A stretch of DNA of 64,000 bases from Pseudoips prasinana (taxonomy: Eukaryota; Arthropoda; Insecta; Lepidoptera; Nolidae): contig OX621263.1 in NCBI GenBank assembly GCA_951640165.1, positions 14,824,001 to 14,888,000 on the forward strand. Reading direction: 5' to 3'. Below the pieces are notes generated by a model that saw nothing but the letters and a program-made list of their open reading frames with translations, made no database searches and was not told where the DNA came from. Numbering within the stretch: the first letter of the stretch is position 1; every line of letters starts with the position of its first letter. Positions 24,606-35,151 of the stretch are shown piece by piece. The position numbers were made by a program, and so were the translations under genes.

Positions 24606-26063
24606 AAAATCTAACGAATTAACAAAAGTTGTTGAAGTTGGGTGTGCTAAGCACTCCGCGATGGAGGGATCTAATTCTCTTACGCGGGCGTTTACATTTT
24701 AGAAGAATAATTGATTATGAATATCAGTTACGACTTTGCCCAAATTATCCATATTAAGGCATATGTGTAGCATAATCTTGATAAGACTACTGTGTAACAA
24801 TTTTGTATCGGCTTTTGTCAGTGGCGTAACAATAGGGTGGCAGGGCTGGCAAAATGCCACGGGCCCCCGACCCAAGAGGGCCCCGGCCCAAGAGGCTGCG
24901 AGCTCAAATAGTTATTTGTTATACAAGAGTGCAAAGTTGCTTTTAACCGCTTGCTCAATTTTGATAACCGAGCAAGCGAAGGATTCAAAAATTAGAATCC
25001 TGAGTATTAGCGAGGAAATCAATAGAGCACAAGGTGAAAAATCTTTGCACTCGAGTCCTGAGTATTAGCGAGGAAATCAATAGAGCACAAGGTGAAAAAT
25101 CTTTGCACTCGAGTGCAACACGTAAATTTTCATCACACCTCAGCGAGGAAATGACTAAATGTGAATAAAAATCTTATTATAAATACTTTTATTTCAGTTT
25201 AGGTATTAATTACTATGTTATTATATGTAAGCATTACAGGACAATCTTTAAATTATACCAAATAATACTTAAGTATAATCAGGAAAAACTTAAAGTAACG
25301 TTGCTACAGTTTGAGTACAGTTTGTAATAGAACAGTAATATTGCGCAAACAAAATAAAATAAAGTACACCAAGGAGGTTCCTTCTGAACTCTTTTTTTTA
25401 ATAAATTTTTAATAAATTAAAAAAGTTGTATGATAAATTCAGTACCATAGAGGTTGAAGTATTTACCTATGCACTAAGTTTGTGAATGCAAAATATCCTT
25501 AAACCTATGTTCTAAGAAATTTGTCTAGATGGGGTGGGCCCCTCATCTCGGAAAGAGTATTTTTGCTCTTCGATATCTGAGTGGAAAAGTCGTTTTTATC
25601 CTGCAGAGGTTAAAGTAAAGGACATCTCTGATGAAACCTAGTCTATATAATAGTTCGTGAATGTAGGATATTTTTTTACTATGGACACCATAAAATCGGC
25701 CCACGGAGAAAAAAGTTATACAGTTCAGAAAGTATCTACCTATTATAGACGAATAATTGAAAAATTGAAAAAGCTGCCTTTTGTTCGGTCAAAACTTATT
25801 TGCCGAGTACCGAGTACTCGCACTTACTCCCCACCGCCCGTATGCGCCCGCTACCCCTCGGGGTGGCGGGGGGTGATGCTCCTGCGCCGCGCGTATTGTT
25901 CACAGGTCAGTGAGTCATTCGCTATTATTCAGCAAGGACATCGTTTGGTTTCTATATTTTGTTCGTACCGGCTTTCTTTTTGGACATATTTTGATTTACT
26001 TACTCGATTACTTTGGCGCGTTTAAACGGACTTGTGACATTGCTTTTGGATTTGGCTTTCAAG

Positions 26064-26703
26064 ATGTTGCCTACTGCTGGCATTGTGTGTTTAGTGTGTA
26101 ATCGTTCAGTGTTACGAAGAGAAAGGCAAAATGTTACCCGAAATCTTTTCGAGTCAAACCCAGCCATCTCAGCACATATACTCGCATCAATTGCACCGCG
26201 ACAGGTATGTACCTTTTAAGCCATATTGCTGTTGATTGTTGGTGCAATAGATAATATCAAACTGGTTAGCATTTTCTATAGTTACCGTGACAGAGTTATT
26301 TAAAGAGCTGGTTATTATGGAAGAGCTATTTATTAGGTATAAGTATAAGAAAGATAACTATTATAGTGAAAGAGTTATTTCTCACATCCAAGTACTCGTA
26401 TTTATTATTGACAAAAAATCTTTGTCCTTAGCTTTACAAAGATCCGTGAGCAAGTTATTTACAGCTTAACAATTGATTTTTACAATGTTAATGGTTTAGT
26501 TTAGTAATAATGTCTACTTACTTGGTAGGTTGGGAATTCACATGATAACGGAAAAAATCTATAAAATTAACCTACTAGTAGGTACTGCTCGTGAAAAGTC
26601 ATTACAATTTTTTTGTTTTTTCTTGTAGGTTATATTCAACGGCAGAGAATACGTCTGTCGTCCATGCTGGTTAAGGAGTCAAAGGGCATTTTATAGATTT
26701 TAA
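26064..26703 (+). CDS. Small two-exon gene with paired CxxC motifs
   Basis: Exon 1 (26064-26204) starts at ATG and ends exactly at a codon boundary before a GTATGT donor. Exon 2 (26629-26703) follows TTTTTTCTTGTAG and stays in frame to TAA. The joined product is 71 residues. Exon 1 gives CLVC (residues 9-12) and exon 2 gives CRPC (near residue 57-60), so the fold may bind one zinc ion across the splice junction. Splice phase and motif pairing support the model; function is unknown. An upstream in-frame extension to about 26013 is possible. It lies within the long-inverted-repeat element, so it may be the element's own gene or captured host sequence. Confidence 0.5.
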
Positions 26704-26753
26704 CCGTTATCATGTGAATTCCCAACCTACCAAGTAAGTAGACATTATTACTA
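26502..26753. repeat. Inverted pair of 66-bp arms around exon 2
   Basis: 26502-26567 and 26688-26753 are near-perfect complements (two mismatches seen). The arm includes TGTCTACTTACTTGGTAGGT. The loop of about 120 bases carries the splice acceptor and most of exon 2, and the right arm includes the last codons and stop of exon 2. Confidence 0.9.
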
Positions 26754-27270
26754 TTCTGTTTCCATTCGCAGTACGGTACTATCCTTGTGCCGACGTCGGT
26801 ATGTGCCTCCGATGAATGTCCAACCGGGGCCCCCTGATGAAACTCCGAGTGCGGGCCTGTAGGTTCTGCGGTGGACGATCGTGGCGAATTGACGCTCAAT
26901 AAAAATAATTCCTGGAAACGATAATACCCATAATTAAGAGCTGGTACATCTAGCCTCCGATCTGGATTACACAACCACGGCAGTCGGAATAAGGTACCTA
27001 CATATCTGTAGTAGTATTGCCGTAGGGTGTACAATCAGAACGGAGTTAACAAAAACAATCTGAAGGCGAAGCATTAATTTTTACATCTAAGTCGAAATTA
27101 TACAAAGTTAGAAAAAGAATAGTTTTAAGAAGTCCGGATTTCATTTAAATTTAAAATGTATAACTATGTTTTTGATTGGTAGTTTGTGAATTTTATTAAA
27201 AAGCAAATACAATTTTAAATATGCAACTATTTTGTTACTAATTAAAGGGTAAAAGGGTGGAAGAATAAAT

Positions 27271-27675
27271 ATGAATACTACTACGATCATAACGGATGTT
27301 TTAAAAGTAGAAATATACGTTTTATGTGCTATTGAAAACTTACCCTACAAGCGGGATATCACTTTCCAAGATGCAGTAGTTGGAAATTTAAAACAATGGC
27401 TGTTTAATATGTATTCAACAACAGATATAAATAAAAAAAAATATGTAGAAGTCGCTACTTTGTGCCATACCGTGCGTTCTTGGCGACGCACGGTATGGCA
27501 CAAAGTAGCGTAAACCTGTTATTAGATCAGTCAATGCACGACTGTCTGCGCTGCGTTAAAATGTCCGGCGCTTGCGACGGTACTCCCTTTCCCCACGGAT
27601 TCCCCTCGTGCAACGTGTGCACGGTGCACACGTTGGAATTGTTAAAAGGGGATTGTAGACGCTTAAAAATTAATT
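27271..27675 (+). other. Short open frames, possibly part of the element's gene
   Basis: 27271-27513 encodes 80 residues and overlaps the perfect hairpin. 27462-27677 encodes a short cysteine-bearing product (CLRCVKMSGACDG, then CNVCTVHTLELLKGDCRRL). The CxxC motifs echo those of the small spliced gene upstream. Whether any of it is translated is unknown. Confidence 0.3.
27453..27510. repeat. Perfect 25-bp hairpin
   Basis: 27453-27477 (CGCTACTTTGTGCCATACCG then TGCGT) is the exact complement of 27486-27510, with an 8-base loop. Confidence 0.95.
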
Positions 27676-28243
27676 AAAGAAATACACTTTCATTTAGTAG
27701 TTTGTAATAAAAAAAAATATTAATCTAAGTTAGGATCATGTAACGTTTTGTTACAAACGTTACTTTAAGTTTTCCTTTATTATATCCAAGTATTATTGGT
27801 TATAATTTAAATATTGTCCCGTAATACTTACATATTATAATATAGTACTAAACTGAAATAAAAGTACTTGTGGATGTATATAATAAGATTTTTTTTCGTA
27901 TTTATTAATTTCCTCGCTGAGGTGTGATGAAAAGTTACGTGTTGCACACGATGGCAAAGATTTTTCACCTGATGCTCTTTTCATTTCCTCGCTAATGCTG
28001 AGGATTCTAATTATAGAATTCTTCGCTTGCTCGGTCATCAAAATTGAGCACGCGGTTAAAAAGCAACTTTGCACTCTTGTATAACAAATAACTATTTCTA
28101 CATTGTACCTGAGTATATTATTTTATTTGAAAAGTATATTTTTAATAAGTTTTGCTACTAACTAAACTAAAGACCATAATACGATTTCAAGATAATCGTT
28201 AAGCATTTCAACCAACCTAAACAAAAAGATGTTGATTCATTTT

Positions 28244-28501
28244 GACGGTCACCGTAGCCTAGTTGGTAGTGCTCCTGCCTACGAAGCTGGTGGTCCTGGG
28301 CTCGAATCCCGGTAAGTGCAAATATTTGTGTGATGAGCACGAATATTTGTTTCTGAGTCATGGATGTTTTCTATGTATTTAAGTATTTATCTATCTATAT
28401 AAGTATGTATATCGTCGCCTGGTACCCATCGTACAAGCTTTGCTTAGTTTAGGGTTAGGATGATCTGTGTGACATTGTCCAGGTATTATTATTATTATTT
28501 T
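28244..28501 (+). mobile_element. tRNA-headed SINE, type A, copy 1
   Basis: Head: CCGTAGCCTAGTTGGTAGTG (A-box-like) and CTCGAATCCC (B-box-like). Body: GTGATGAGCACGAATATTTG, TATGTATATCGTCGCCTGGT, and a tail of ATT repeats. Other copies lie at 57667-57908 and, reversed, 59672-59928. Confidence 0.9.
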
Positions 28502-28856
28502 TAGAGATGTACTATAGACTATGGTGGTGTAAAAAAACATAAACTTTGTTACTCCTGTTTCACCAATGGATGATCGACATTCTTAGAGATATGAAAATAA
28601 AATTTCAATTTCCTACGTCTACATCTTAAGATGTCGCATGAAGTTTAAAAGTTAAAGAAAATAACAAAATTTGTTTTCTTAACGTTTTTATTTGAGGCTA
28701 ACTATTTATGAAAATGAAAATATTGAAGCTTGAAATTAAGTATTGTACTTATAAACATACAAAATATTTTAACATTCTGAAGCTGAAGCTTCAGACTCTT
28801 ATGTGTTTAAAAAAATTTTGATTTTTGGCCAAATACCGGTATGTCTTGCCTTGCCT

Positions 28857-29078
28857 TTATCCTCGTGCGAACCCATCTCTTGCTTTTGGCCCACAAACAG
28901 ATGAAGACGCCTCAGTAACGAGCTTAACGCACCGTTCTACTGCTTGAGTGTGGCAAAGATACTTATCGATTTCAAATAATTTGTCACCCAGGAAAATCAC
29001 TTTTATGAGTTTTGATATTTCTGCGTCACCATGGTTATCGGAGGTTCTGTTATTTTTCTCATTTGTCCAGTCAATCAA
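28857..29078 (-). pseudogene. Remnant of an unidentified transposon-like protein
   Basis: Minus-strand reading includes KYLCHTQAVERCVKLVTEAS. I associate this string with a protein repeated in many arthropod genomes, probably from a mobile element, but I cannot name the family. Only 73 codons remain. Confidence 0.35.
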
Positions 29079-29318
29079 ATCATAATAATTCGATGCATCG
29101 TTTTAAGATTTGGGGGTTGAAATTCTCTTATTTTCTTTACCTTAAACTATTTTAAGGCAAACTCTACGAAGTCCTAGTTCCCTTATGTGAGACTAATCAT
29201 CTTGTAACATTCCTAATAGTATGTTTTCTGGATGTGCAAAGAAGGAATTCCTCAGAATAGTTGAATTGTTTGATTAGTTAATAAATAGGACCATATTTGC
29301 AAGAAGGTTTTGTTTTAA

Positions 29319-30490
29319 TGTCAAGCCAAGTTGGTGCATGGACTTTATTTGTGAAAGTTGCAAGATCTTTTAAAGATTTAGAAGGTTTCGTTAGAAATGA
29401 AGCTGTTTCACTTAAAAAGAAGATCGAAAACTACAATTTTCCTACTTACTATTGATGCAGCCTCTAAAGCACTTCAGTCTCAAGCCACCGATCTTTCAAA
29501 GGCCTTAAAACGTTTGACAATTTGTCTAGAAGAATTGGAAAGGTATGAATTTGAAAATTTTAAAATGGAAGCAAATAGTGTATTAGAAAAATGGCCCATC
29601 ACTCCTGAATTTTCTAAAACTCGCCAGAGGAAGGTAAAACGCCATTTTGATGAGCTCTGAGAAGATGAGCGTCTCCAAGATCCGGAAAGTTTGTTCAAAG
29701 TGAACATATTTTATCGAGTATTGGACATATTATAAACCAACTGAAATCGTGTTTCCTTGCAATTACTTACTTACTTATCGTATGGGCAGTGGATACCCTG
29801 GTGTCAGAGTTGTTCAAGCCGCCCAGTAGGCCTCTGACATGGCTTAACGACTGTTGCCTAATGTACAACCGGGACCGACAGCTTAACGTGCCCTCCGAAG
29901 CACGGAGACGCTCACAAATTAAACCACTTTGGCGGTCACCCATCTATGGACTGACCGCGAGCCTAGTTGCTTAACCTCGCCAATCACTTACGGATCGGTG
30001 AGAGCATCTGGCTATGAGCGCCTCGTTGCAATGAATGAAATTGTTACAAATTCAATTCAGTGTTTTGAGGCATTCCACTTAAAAAGTTTTAAATGACACT
30101 GATCTATTAAAAAAACTCTAGTATTTGTTGAGATATATAAGAAAGACATATCTGAATCATTTGCCAGAGAAATTCTCAGTTTTCGATCCACTTTCAGTGA
30201 CTAAATAGAAAAATCTTCGAGTATTTGAGACGTTGCTGAATTATTAATAATATTAAATCATTTTATGTCCTGCAGCTGAAGTATGCACTGCATTAATGTT
30301 ATTTCTTACAATTCCTGTGACTACAGCTAGTGCTGAAAGATCATTTTCAAAACTAAAACTGATAAAAACCTATTTAAGAAACTCTATGAGACAAGACAGG
30401 TAACTTGGCTATTCTATCTATTGAAAATTCTATGGCACGACTTTTTAACTTTGAAGATGTAATAGACATTGTTGCGGAACAAAAAGCTCA
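29319..30490 (+). pseudogene. hAT transposase remnant (ZMYM/TTF-finger type)
   Basis: Pieces in different frames: MSSQVGAWTLFVKVARSFKD (29319), LQSQATDLSKALKRLTICLE to KVKRHFDEL (29460-29660), and near 30290 TIPVTTASAERSFSKLKLIK followed by TYLRNSMRQDR, the hallmark of the hAT C-terminal dimerisation region. Stops and shifts break the frame, and a 5S-headed SINE interrupts it at 29764-30032. Confidence 0.75.
29764..30032 (-). mobile_element. 5S-rRNA-headed SINE, copy B
   Basis: Complete-looking copy on the minus strand, from a head near 30032 (GAGGCGCTCATAGCCAGATG) through a 5S-like block (GGTCAGTCCATAGATGGGTG then ACCGCC) to the tail CGATAAGTAAGTAAGT. It lies within the hAT transposase remnant. 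Confidence 0.75.
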
Positions 30491-30554
30491 AAAAAAAAAG
30501 ATTTTTCTTAATATCTTATTGAAATTAAATTGTTATTTCATTATAAATGTATGC

Positions 30555-30775
30555 ACAACATGCATCGTGAGGTAACCACCTCACGATGTTGTTCCTCCAC
30601 CGAAAAGCCAGGGAATAGATGATGAATGCATTATAATATTAAGTTCTATGGATAAATGTGAAGTCTCCAATATACATTGGGCTAGCAGCGTGGGGACTGC
30701 AGACCATTCCCTCTCGCCTAAGAGAGGAGGTCTATGGCCATTAGTGGGACGTATACGTCGTGTAATTGAGTACAC
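30555..30775 (+). mobile_element. RTE-type retroelement 3' fragment
   Basis: Contains GCATCGTGAGGTAACCACCT, then TGTGAAGTCTCCAATATACA, then ATTGGGCTAGCAGCGTGG, then CCCTCTCGCCTAAGAGAGGA. This order of phrases is common at the 3' ends of lepidopteran RTE elements and related SINEs. Sits between the hAT transposase remnant and the hAT right end. Confidence 0.5.
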
Positions 30776-31053
30776 TGAAGATCTTGCAGTTTATTGAGAC
30801 GTGACGATGTTTACTGATAGGGCCCCATCAAAATAATTTGCCAAGGGCCCCAGAAGGTATAGTTACGGCACTGGCTTGAGTCTCGACTTTGTTTATGAAA
30901 TAAGATTACAAACTAGTTACATAACCCGCGCCAGAGGGCACCTCATTTGGGATTCAATCTCCAGCTTAGATTGGTTGCTGACGTTGAGATGCATGGAGGG
31001 TCGGTTAATAGGGTATTTTTGTGCAATTACCGCACGACTACTAATACCTAAAG

Positions 31054-31316
31054 ACACGGAGGCGTTCATAGCCAGAAGCTCTCACCGCTCCATAAGTAAT
31101 TGGCGAGGTTAGGCAACTAGGCTCGCGGTCAGTCCATAGATGGGTGACCGCCAAAGTGTTTTAATTTCTGAACGTCTCTTTTCATAAGAGGGCATGTTAA
31201 GCTGTCGGTCCCGTTGTAGTCATTAGACAACAGCCAGAGGCCATGTCAGAGGCCTACTGGGCGGCTTGAACAACTCTGACACCAGGGTAACCTCTACCCA
31301 CACGATAAGTAAGTAA
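31054..31316 (+). mobile_element. 5S-rRNA-headed SINE, copy C
   Basis: From GGAGGCGTTCATAGCCAGAA through GGTTAGGCAACTAGGCTCGC, then GGTCAGTCCATAGATGGGTG and ACCGCC. This aligns with the second half of eukaryotic 5S rRNA (TTAAGCA...GGTCAGTACTTGGATGGGTGACCGCC region, the internal Pol III control box). The body has GGGCATGTTAAGCTGTCGGT and GGGCGGCTTGAACAACTCTG; the tail is CGATAAGTAAGTAAA. Confidence 0.8.
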
Positions 31317-31739
31317 AATAAAGACACGGCACGTTTTTCTGATTAAGAATAGGAGAGGGCATGCCTGGGCGCTCCAGACAATTTAGAAAAATAACCCGTA
31401 TAATCTGGTTAGTACTGGTTACGACTCTTGGGCCTAGGTGGACTCCAAAGGGATGGCGGATCCTATGTGTCAGCTGTTAAAAGCGCACGTATAATCTCTT
31501 AATTCGCTTAATGGTAACTAGATTGGAACTTATACTGAATAGTAATCTTTAATTTTGAGAGAGGTTTTTATCATTGAGAGAAGATAAAATCTCCAGGGCA
31601 ACAGACATCGTTTATTGTTCCAACAATTTTTTTATTATAACAGCGATATAAAGTCCACTGCTTGACAAAAGCTTCCGTCTTTGAGGGATATTCCATAATC
31701 GCCACGCTTGGCAGACGGGTTGACGATCGCAATATGATG

Positions 31740-32330
31740 GTCCTAGTATACAGTGTGATTTGCGACCTGAACTTCGGTCGATCCATCGAGTCTAAAGCTA
31801 AGGCCTCTGCTTAGAAGCTCAGTATCCTTAATAAGGTGAGACGGTACTTCACGAAGGAACAGCTTTTAAATTTGTACAAAGCTCAAGTCCGACCCTGCAT
31901 GGAGTACTGCCCGCATCTTTGGGATGGCTCTGCAAAATATCAGCTGGACTCATTGGATTCAAGAGACAGACGCGCTCGCATGATAATCGATAACAGAGAC
32001 CTAACAAATAAAAAGCTGCAAAACCTGGATGAACTTATCCCTCCTTCCCCCTTTTTTATCGAACTACTAGGCGTCGGGAGGGTTTTCACCGCTTTGTTGT
32101 TGACATCCCATTCTGCCGTACGAAGCGCTTTGCTTCCTACTTTATCATACGCACGGCTAAGCGGTGGAACACCCTCCCGAACGACGTGTTTCCAGACTAA
32201 TACAACATGGGTTTATTCAAGGCTAGAGTGAACAGGCATCTTATGGGTAAGCGCGGTCCATCTTCGACCACATCTTCACTTACCATCAGGTGAGATCGTG
32301 GTCAAGCGCAAACCCATTCAGCATAAAAAA
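31740..32330 (+). pseudogene. LINE reverse transcriptase C-terminal remnant
   Basis: Reads RRYFTKEQLLNLYKAQVRPC then MEYCPHLWDGSAKYQLDSLD then RRARMIIDNRDLT, the thumb and C-terminal part of a jockey-group ORF2. Later pieces (for example HPFVVDI-like text) occur in other frames. The 3' tail includes CTTACCATCAGGTGAGATCG. Confidence 0.75.
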
Positions 32331-32339
32331 AATCTTTCG

Positions 32340-33727
32340 GGTCGACATCTACGCCCCCCAGGAGATGAGATGGGGTGATGATATTCTGATATTCACCACC
32401 GTCACCACACAGCAAATCCAGGCCTTCCGAGTCTTCTTCCAAGATATTAAAAAAATATTATAGTAATGAGTTCTCCATTTTCTTTTTCAGACGCTTGTTA
32501 TGTGTTCACAGCAAATTGTATGCAGCATATTAATGATAATCATAGATAATTTAGTTCTACGTCTGTTTTTTTTCATGGACTTAGTCTAAGTCCATGGTTT
32601 TTTTAACGTCAAGAATATTTCTTTATTCTTTATCAAATTCAAATATCCTTCGACATTGACGTTTGCCAACCAATTCTATTTTTATATTAATAATATTCTG
32701 CATTAGATTTTAATTTCGATGTGAATTTTTTATCTATTTGTGGAGCTAAAATATGAAAACAATAAATGCCATCTGTACTGTTGGAGTAAGTTGATTTGGT
32801 TTTCCTCGATGGTGGCTTCCTTTCCATCGTTCCATATTCATTTGAATTATTCTAAACGGTCACCAAATCCACCATGATCGATTCTTCTACGCGCCCCCCG
32901 AAGGTCCAATGTTGCGTAGCAAACTTTCAAGATCTACAGGCGTCAAAGACAACTGTCGTTTTGTCACATCGTCACGGGCAGGTCACGGGACATGACGCAA
33001 CCGAGAGACTCGCCATAATATCATTTGTAACTCTTGGAGAAGCAAAATAGATGTATCTATATGTACCTACTTGAAGTTTTGTCGTGGCTAGCCCTTTTGA
33101 AAGACCTTGTGATAGATCAATGTTCTTCTTTTATAAAATGCATTTCAAATTTTAAGGTGCAGGACGATCCGAGTTTATGGATGGAATACTAAGTTTACCT
33201 GCCTAAATCATCTTATGAGCCTGTAAATTTCATGAAAATAAAGCCATTTTCATTAACACAGTGTGTAATCGATAAGGAATTGTCTAAACATTTATATAGT
33301 GACTGTTCTGGTTAAAAGGAAATTGAATTGTATCTATTATTTAGTTCATTCACGTGTCACTAGATGGCGTTGACCATATTTTTATCGCGCCGTTGGTCTC
33401 AGAGCCAACAAATTATTATTACAAAATTATATTTATGTAGGAAATATTAAGATTTTAGCATTAAATCGTTATTACTATGATTCAATCGGACGGGGTTTTG
33501 GTTCCTCTGATCCGGACTTTCGAGTTATTTTTTTTGGTTTTATTTAAACACCAGTAAAGTATTCCAAGACCTAAGGTTTTTAAGGGCCCTAATTAGATTA
33601 TTTTAAGGTTTAACCAATATAAACTATTAACAAAAAATAACATACTACATAAATACTGCCTTTTTAATACTAACGTAGGTAAGAAAGTCAAGTCCCCAAA
33701 CTTATATTTTTTATTATATAGATTTTT
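32340..33727. other. Intergenic DNA upstream of the cysteine-rich gene
   Basis: 32340-32415 is a repeat fragment shared with 13690-13990 and 49383-49556. The remainder is AT-rich with no supported gene. It may contain the promoter and upstream exons of the next gene, but I cannot place them. Confidence 0.4.
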
Positions 33728-33773
33728 TTTTTTTTGACTTATTTATGTATGAACATAAATAAGTCAAAAAAAA
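33728..33773. repeat. 21-bp perfect inverted repeat at the start of the cysteine-rich gene
   Basis: 33728-33748 (T-run then GACTTATTTATGT) and 33753-33773 (ACATAAATAAGTC then A-run) are exact complements with a 4-base loop ATGA. The first ATG of the gene (33749) lies in the loop. Confidence 0.9.
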
Positions 33774-34978
33774 TATATCTGATGCTTAGAGACCGACTTA
33801 AGAGCATCGCAGTGCATTATTGCGATAGCCGAAGGCCGGTCTCCGAGTATGACAAACTATTGTTAAAGGAAAACATTCTTTCAGGAAATCATATGATTAC
33901 AACTACCGCCACCAAAAAGATTTGCATAGAAATAACCACATACAAAGGGGTAGACAGAAGTTCACATAAACAAAAACAAAAAATGGAGGACAGAACTCAC
34001 AAATGTTCTAAAAATAACAAATACATGACCATGTGTGCTGCGTGCTATTCAAAAAATCAAGATAAAACAGAATGCAGCAAAAAGACGATAAAATCATGTC
34101 CAATATGTACAAAGAATTGTGAACATTGTATGAGTATTAATAAGAGACATATTACAAAACCCAAAACTGAACCACACGAATTTCCTCATGCAAAAAACGA
34201 ACAAACGTCTGATGCTAATGTAAATCATGGTTTAACTCTACTTAACGAAGTCCTTACAGTATTTCAAAACAAAAAAGAAGACGTCAATAAAGAGAAAACA
34301 AAACCTAGTCTTAAAAAAGACGCCAGTGTAAGTACCGAAGATAAGAACTATAAATCACATTCAAAATTAACTGTTAGTACCTTCCAATACTCTATAGATG
34401 AGACTAAAAGACCTGAGAACGGAAAATTCACTGTAGTTAACAGCTGCCAGCCAATTTACTTGAAAAAACCTCTGCATTCTGTTGATTTAATTAAACATAA
34501 ATCTTCCTCCATACCACAAATGAAATTGGAAGAGCTGAAACACTCGTTAAAAGTTAAAAGCAGATCGAAAGATGCTATTGAGGAAGTTAACAGAATGTTC
34601 GCCGTAATGAAGAAAATGAATAAAGCTCCTGAAGATTTAAACCGACCAATGATAAGAAATGGACCTCGAGTGTTGCCACTCGTAAAAAACAAAGGTTTTG
34701 ATGAAAACAAACACGATTTTAACGGTGAAAACACCGATAGAAACAGCTGCAAATGTTGCCAGACTTGCATGTCGAGTGGAGATAATTTTAAAGAGCAAGA
34801 ATGTTGCCAGGATGCGGGAAATGCCAAATGTGATAAATGCGTGTACATGCTGTGTTGTCACTATCAGAACAAACGTAAAATGCAAGCCGGTACTTTGATT
34901 TGCGACCATTGCTCGAGATTTAAAAAAGATTATTGTTGCCAGCATGAAAAATTTGGTGTTGTCGACGACAGTTGTTAA
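33749..34978 (+). CDS. Cysteine-rich protein of unknown function
   Basis: An open frame of 409 codons from ATG 33749. The frame is open further upstream to a possible acceptor (TTATTATATAG near 33721), so this may be the last exon of a longer gene. Two cysteine clusters stand out: one near residues 85-135 (for example CAACYSKNQDKTEC, CPICTKNCEHC) and one at the C-terminus (CKCCQTCMSSGDNFKEQECC, CDKCVYMLCCHY, CDHCSRFKKDYCCQH), with a basic, low-complexity middle. CxxC and CC pairs suggest zinc binding. No signal peptide is evident. AATAAA at 35017-35022, about 40 bases after the stop, is a plausible polyadenylation signal. I do not recognise the family. Confidence 0.65.
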   Translation: MNINKSKKIYLMLRDRLKSIAVHYCDSRRPVSEYDKLLLKENILSGNHMITTTATKKICIEITTYKGVDRSSHKQKQKMEDRTHKCSKNNKYMTMCAACYSKNQDKTECSKKTIKSCPICTKNCEHCMSINKRHITKPKTEPHEFPHAKNEQTSDANVNHGLTLLNEVLTVFQNKKEDVNKEKTKPSLKKDASVSTEDKNYKSHSKLTVSTFQYSIDETKRPENGKFTVVNSCQPIYLKKPLHSVDLIKHKSSSIPQMKLEELKHSLKVKSRSKDAIEEVNRMFAVMKKMNKAPEDLNRPMIRNGPRVLPLVKNKGFDENKHDFNGENTDRNSCKCCQTCMSSGDNFKEQECCQDAGNAKCDKCVYMLCCHYQNKRKMQAGTLICDHCSRFKKDYCCQHEKFGVVDDSC

Positions 34979-35151
34979 TTATTATTTTTATAATGTTTTT
35001 ATTGTTTATTGTTTTCAATAAATTTTATTTTTATGTGGTTTGCTAATAATGTGTATTGTGTTTACCCAAAGAGTACTGATTAGTCAGTATAGACATCTAT
35101 TATATAAATTGTAGTGCAGAAAAGGTCTTCGTCGAAGTCTCGTACTTGGAT

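Larger units (their letters stand above)
24906..28097. mobile_element. Element with long inverted ends, nested in the hAT-like element
   Basis: 24906-25300 and the complement of 28097-27760 match over about 350-400 bases, beginning AAATAGTTATTTGTTATACA on each side and including the block TCATCACACCTCAGCGAGGA. The left arm has an extra tandem copy of about 57 bp (second copy starting near 25055). The interior holds a small spliced zinc-motif gene and two strong hairpins. No transposase was recognised. Target duplication not found. Confidence 0.65.
24819..30873 (+). mobile_element. Decayed hAT-like element carrying nested insertions
   Basis: The left end CAGTGGCGTAAC (24819-24830) and right end GTTACGGCACTG (30862-30873) are imperfect inverted repeats, followed inward on both sides by GGGCCCC-rich text. 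Flanks GCTTTTGT and GCTTGAGT match at 6 of 8 bases, which fits an old 8-bp hAT target duplication. A broken hAT transposase reads left to right at 29319-30490. That one element spans the whole interval is inference; two elements of one family are possible. Confidence 0.5.
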
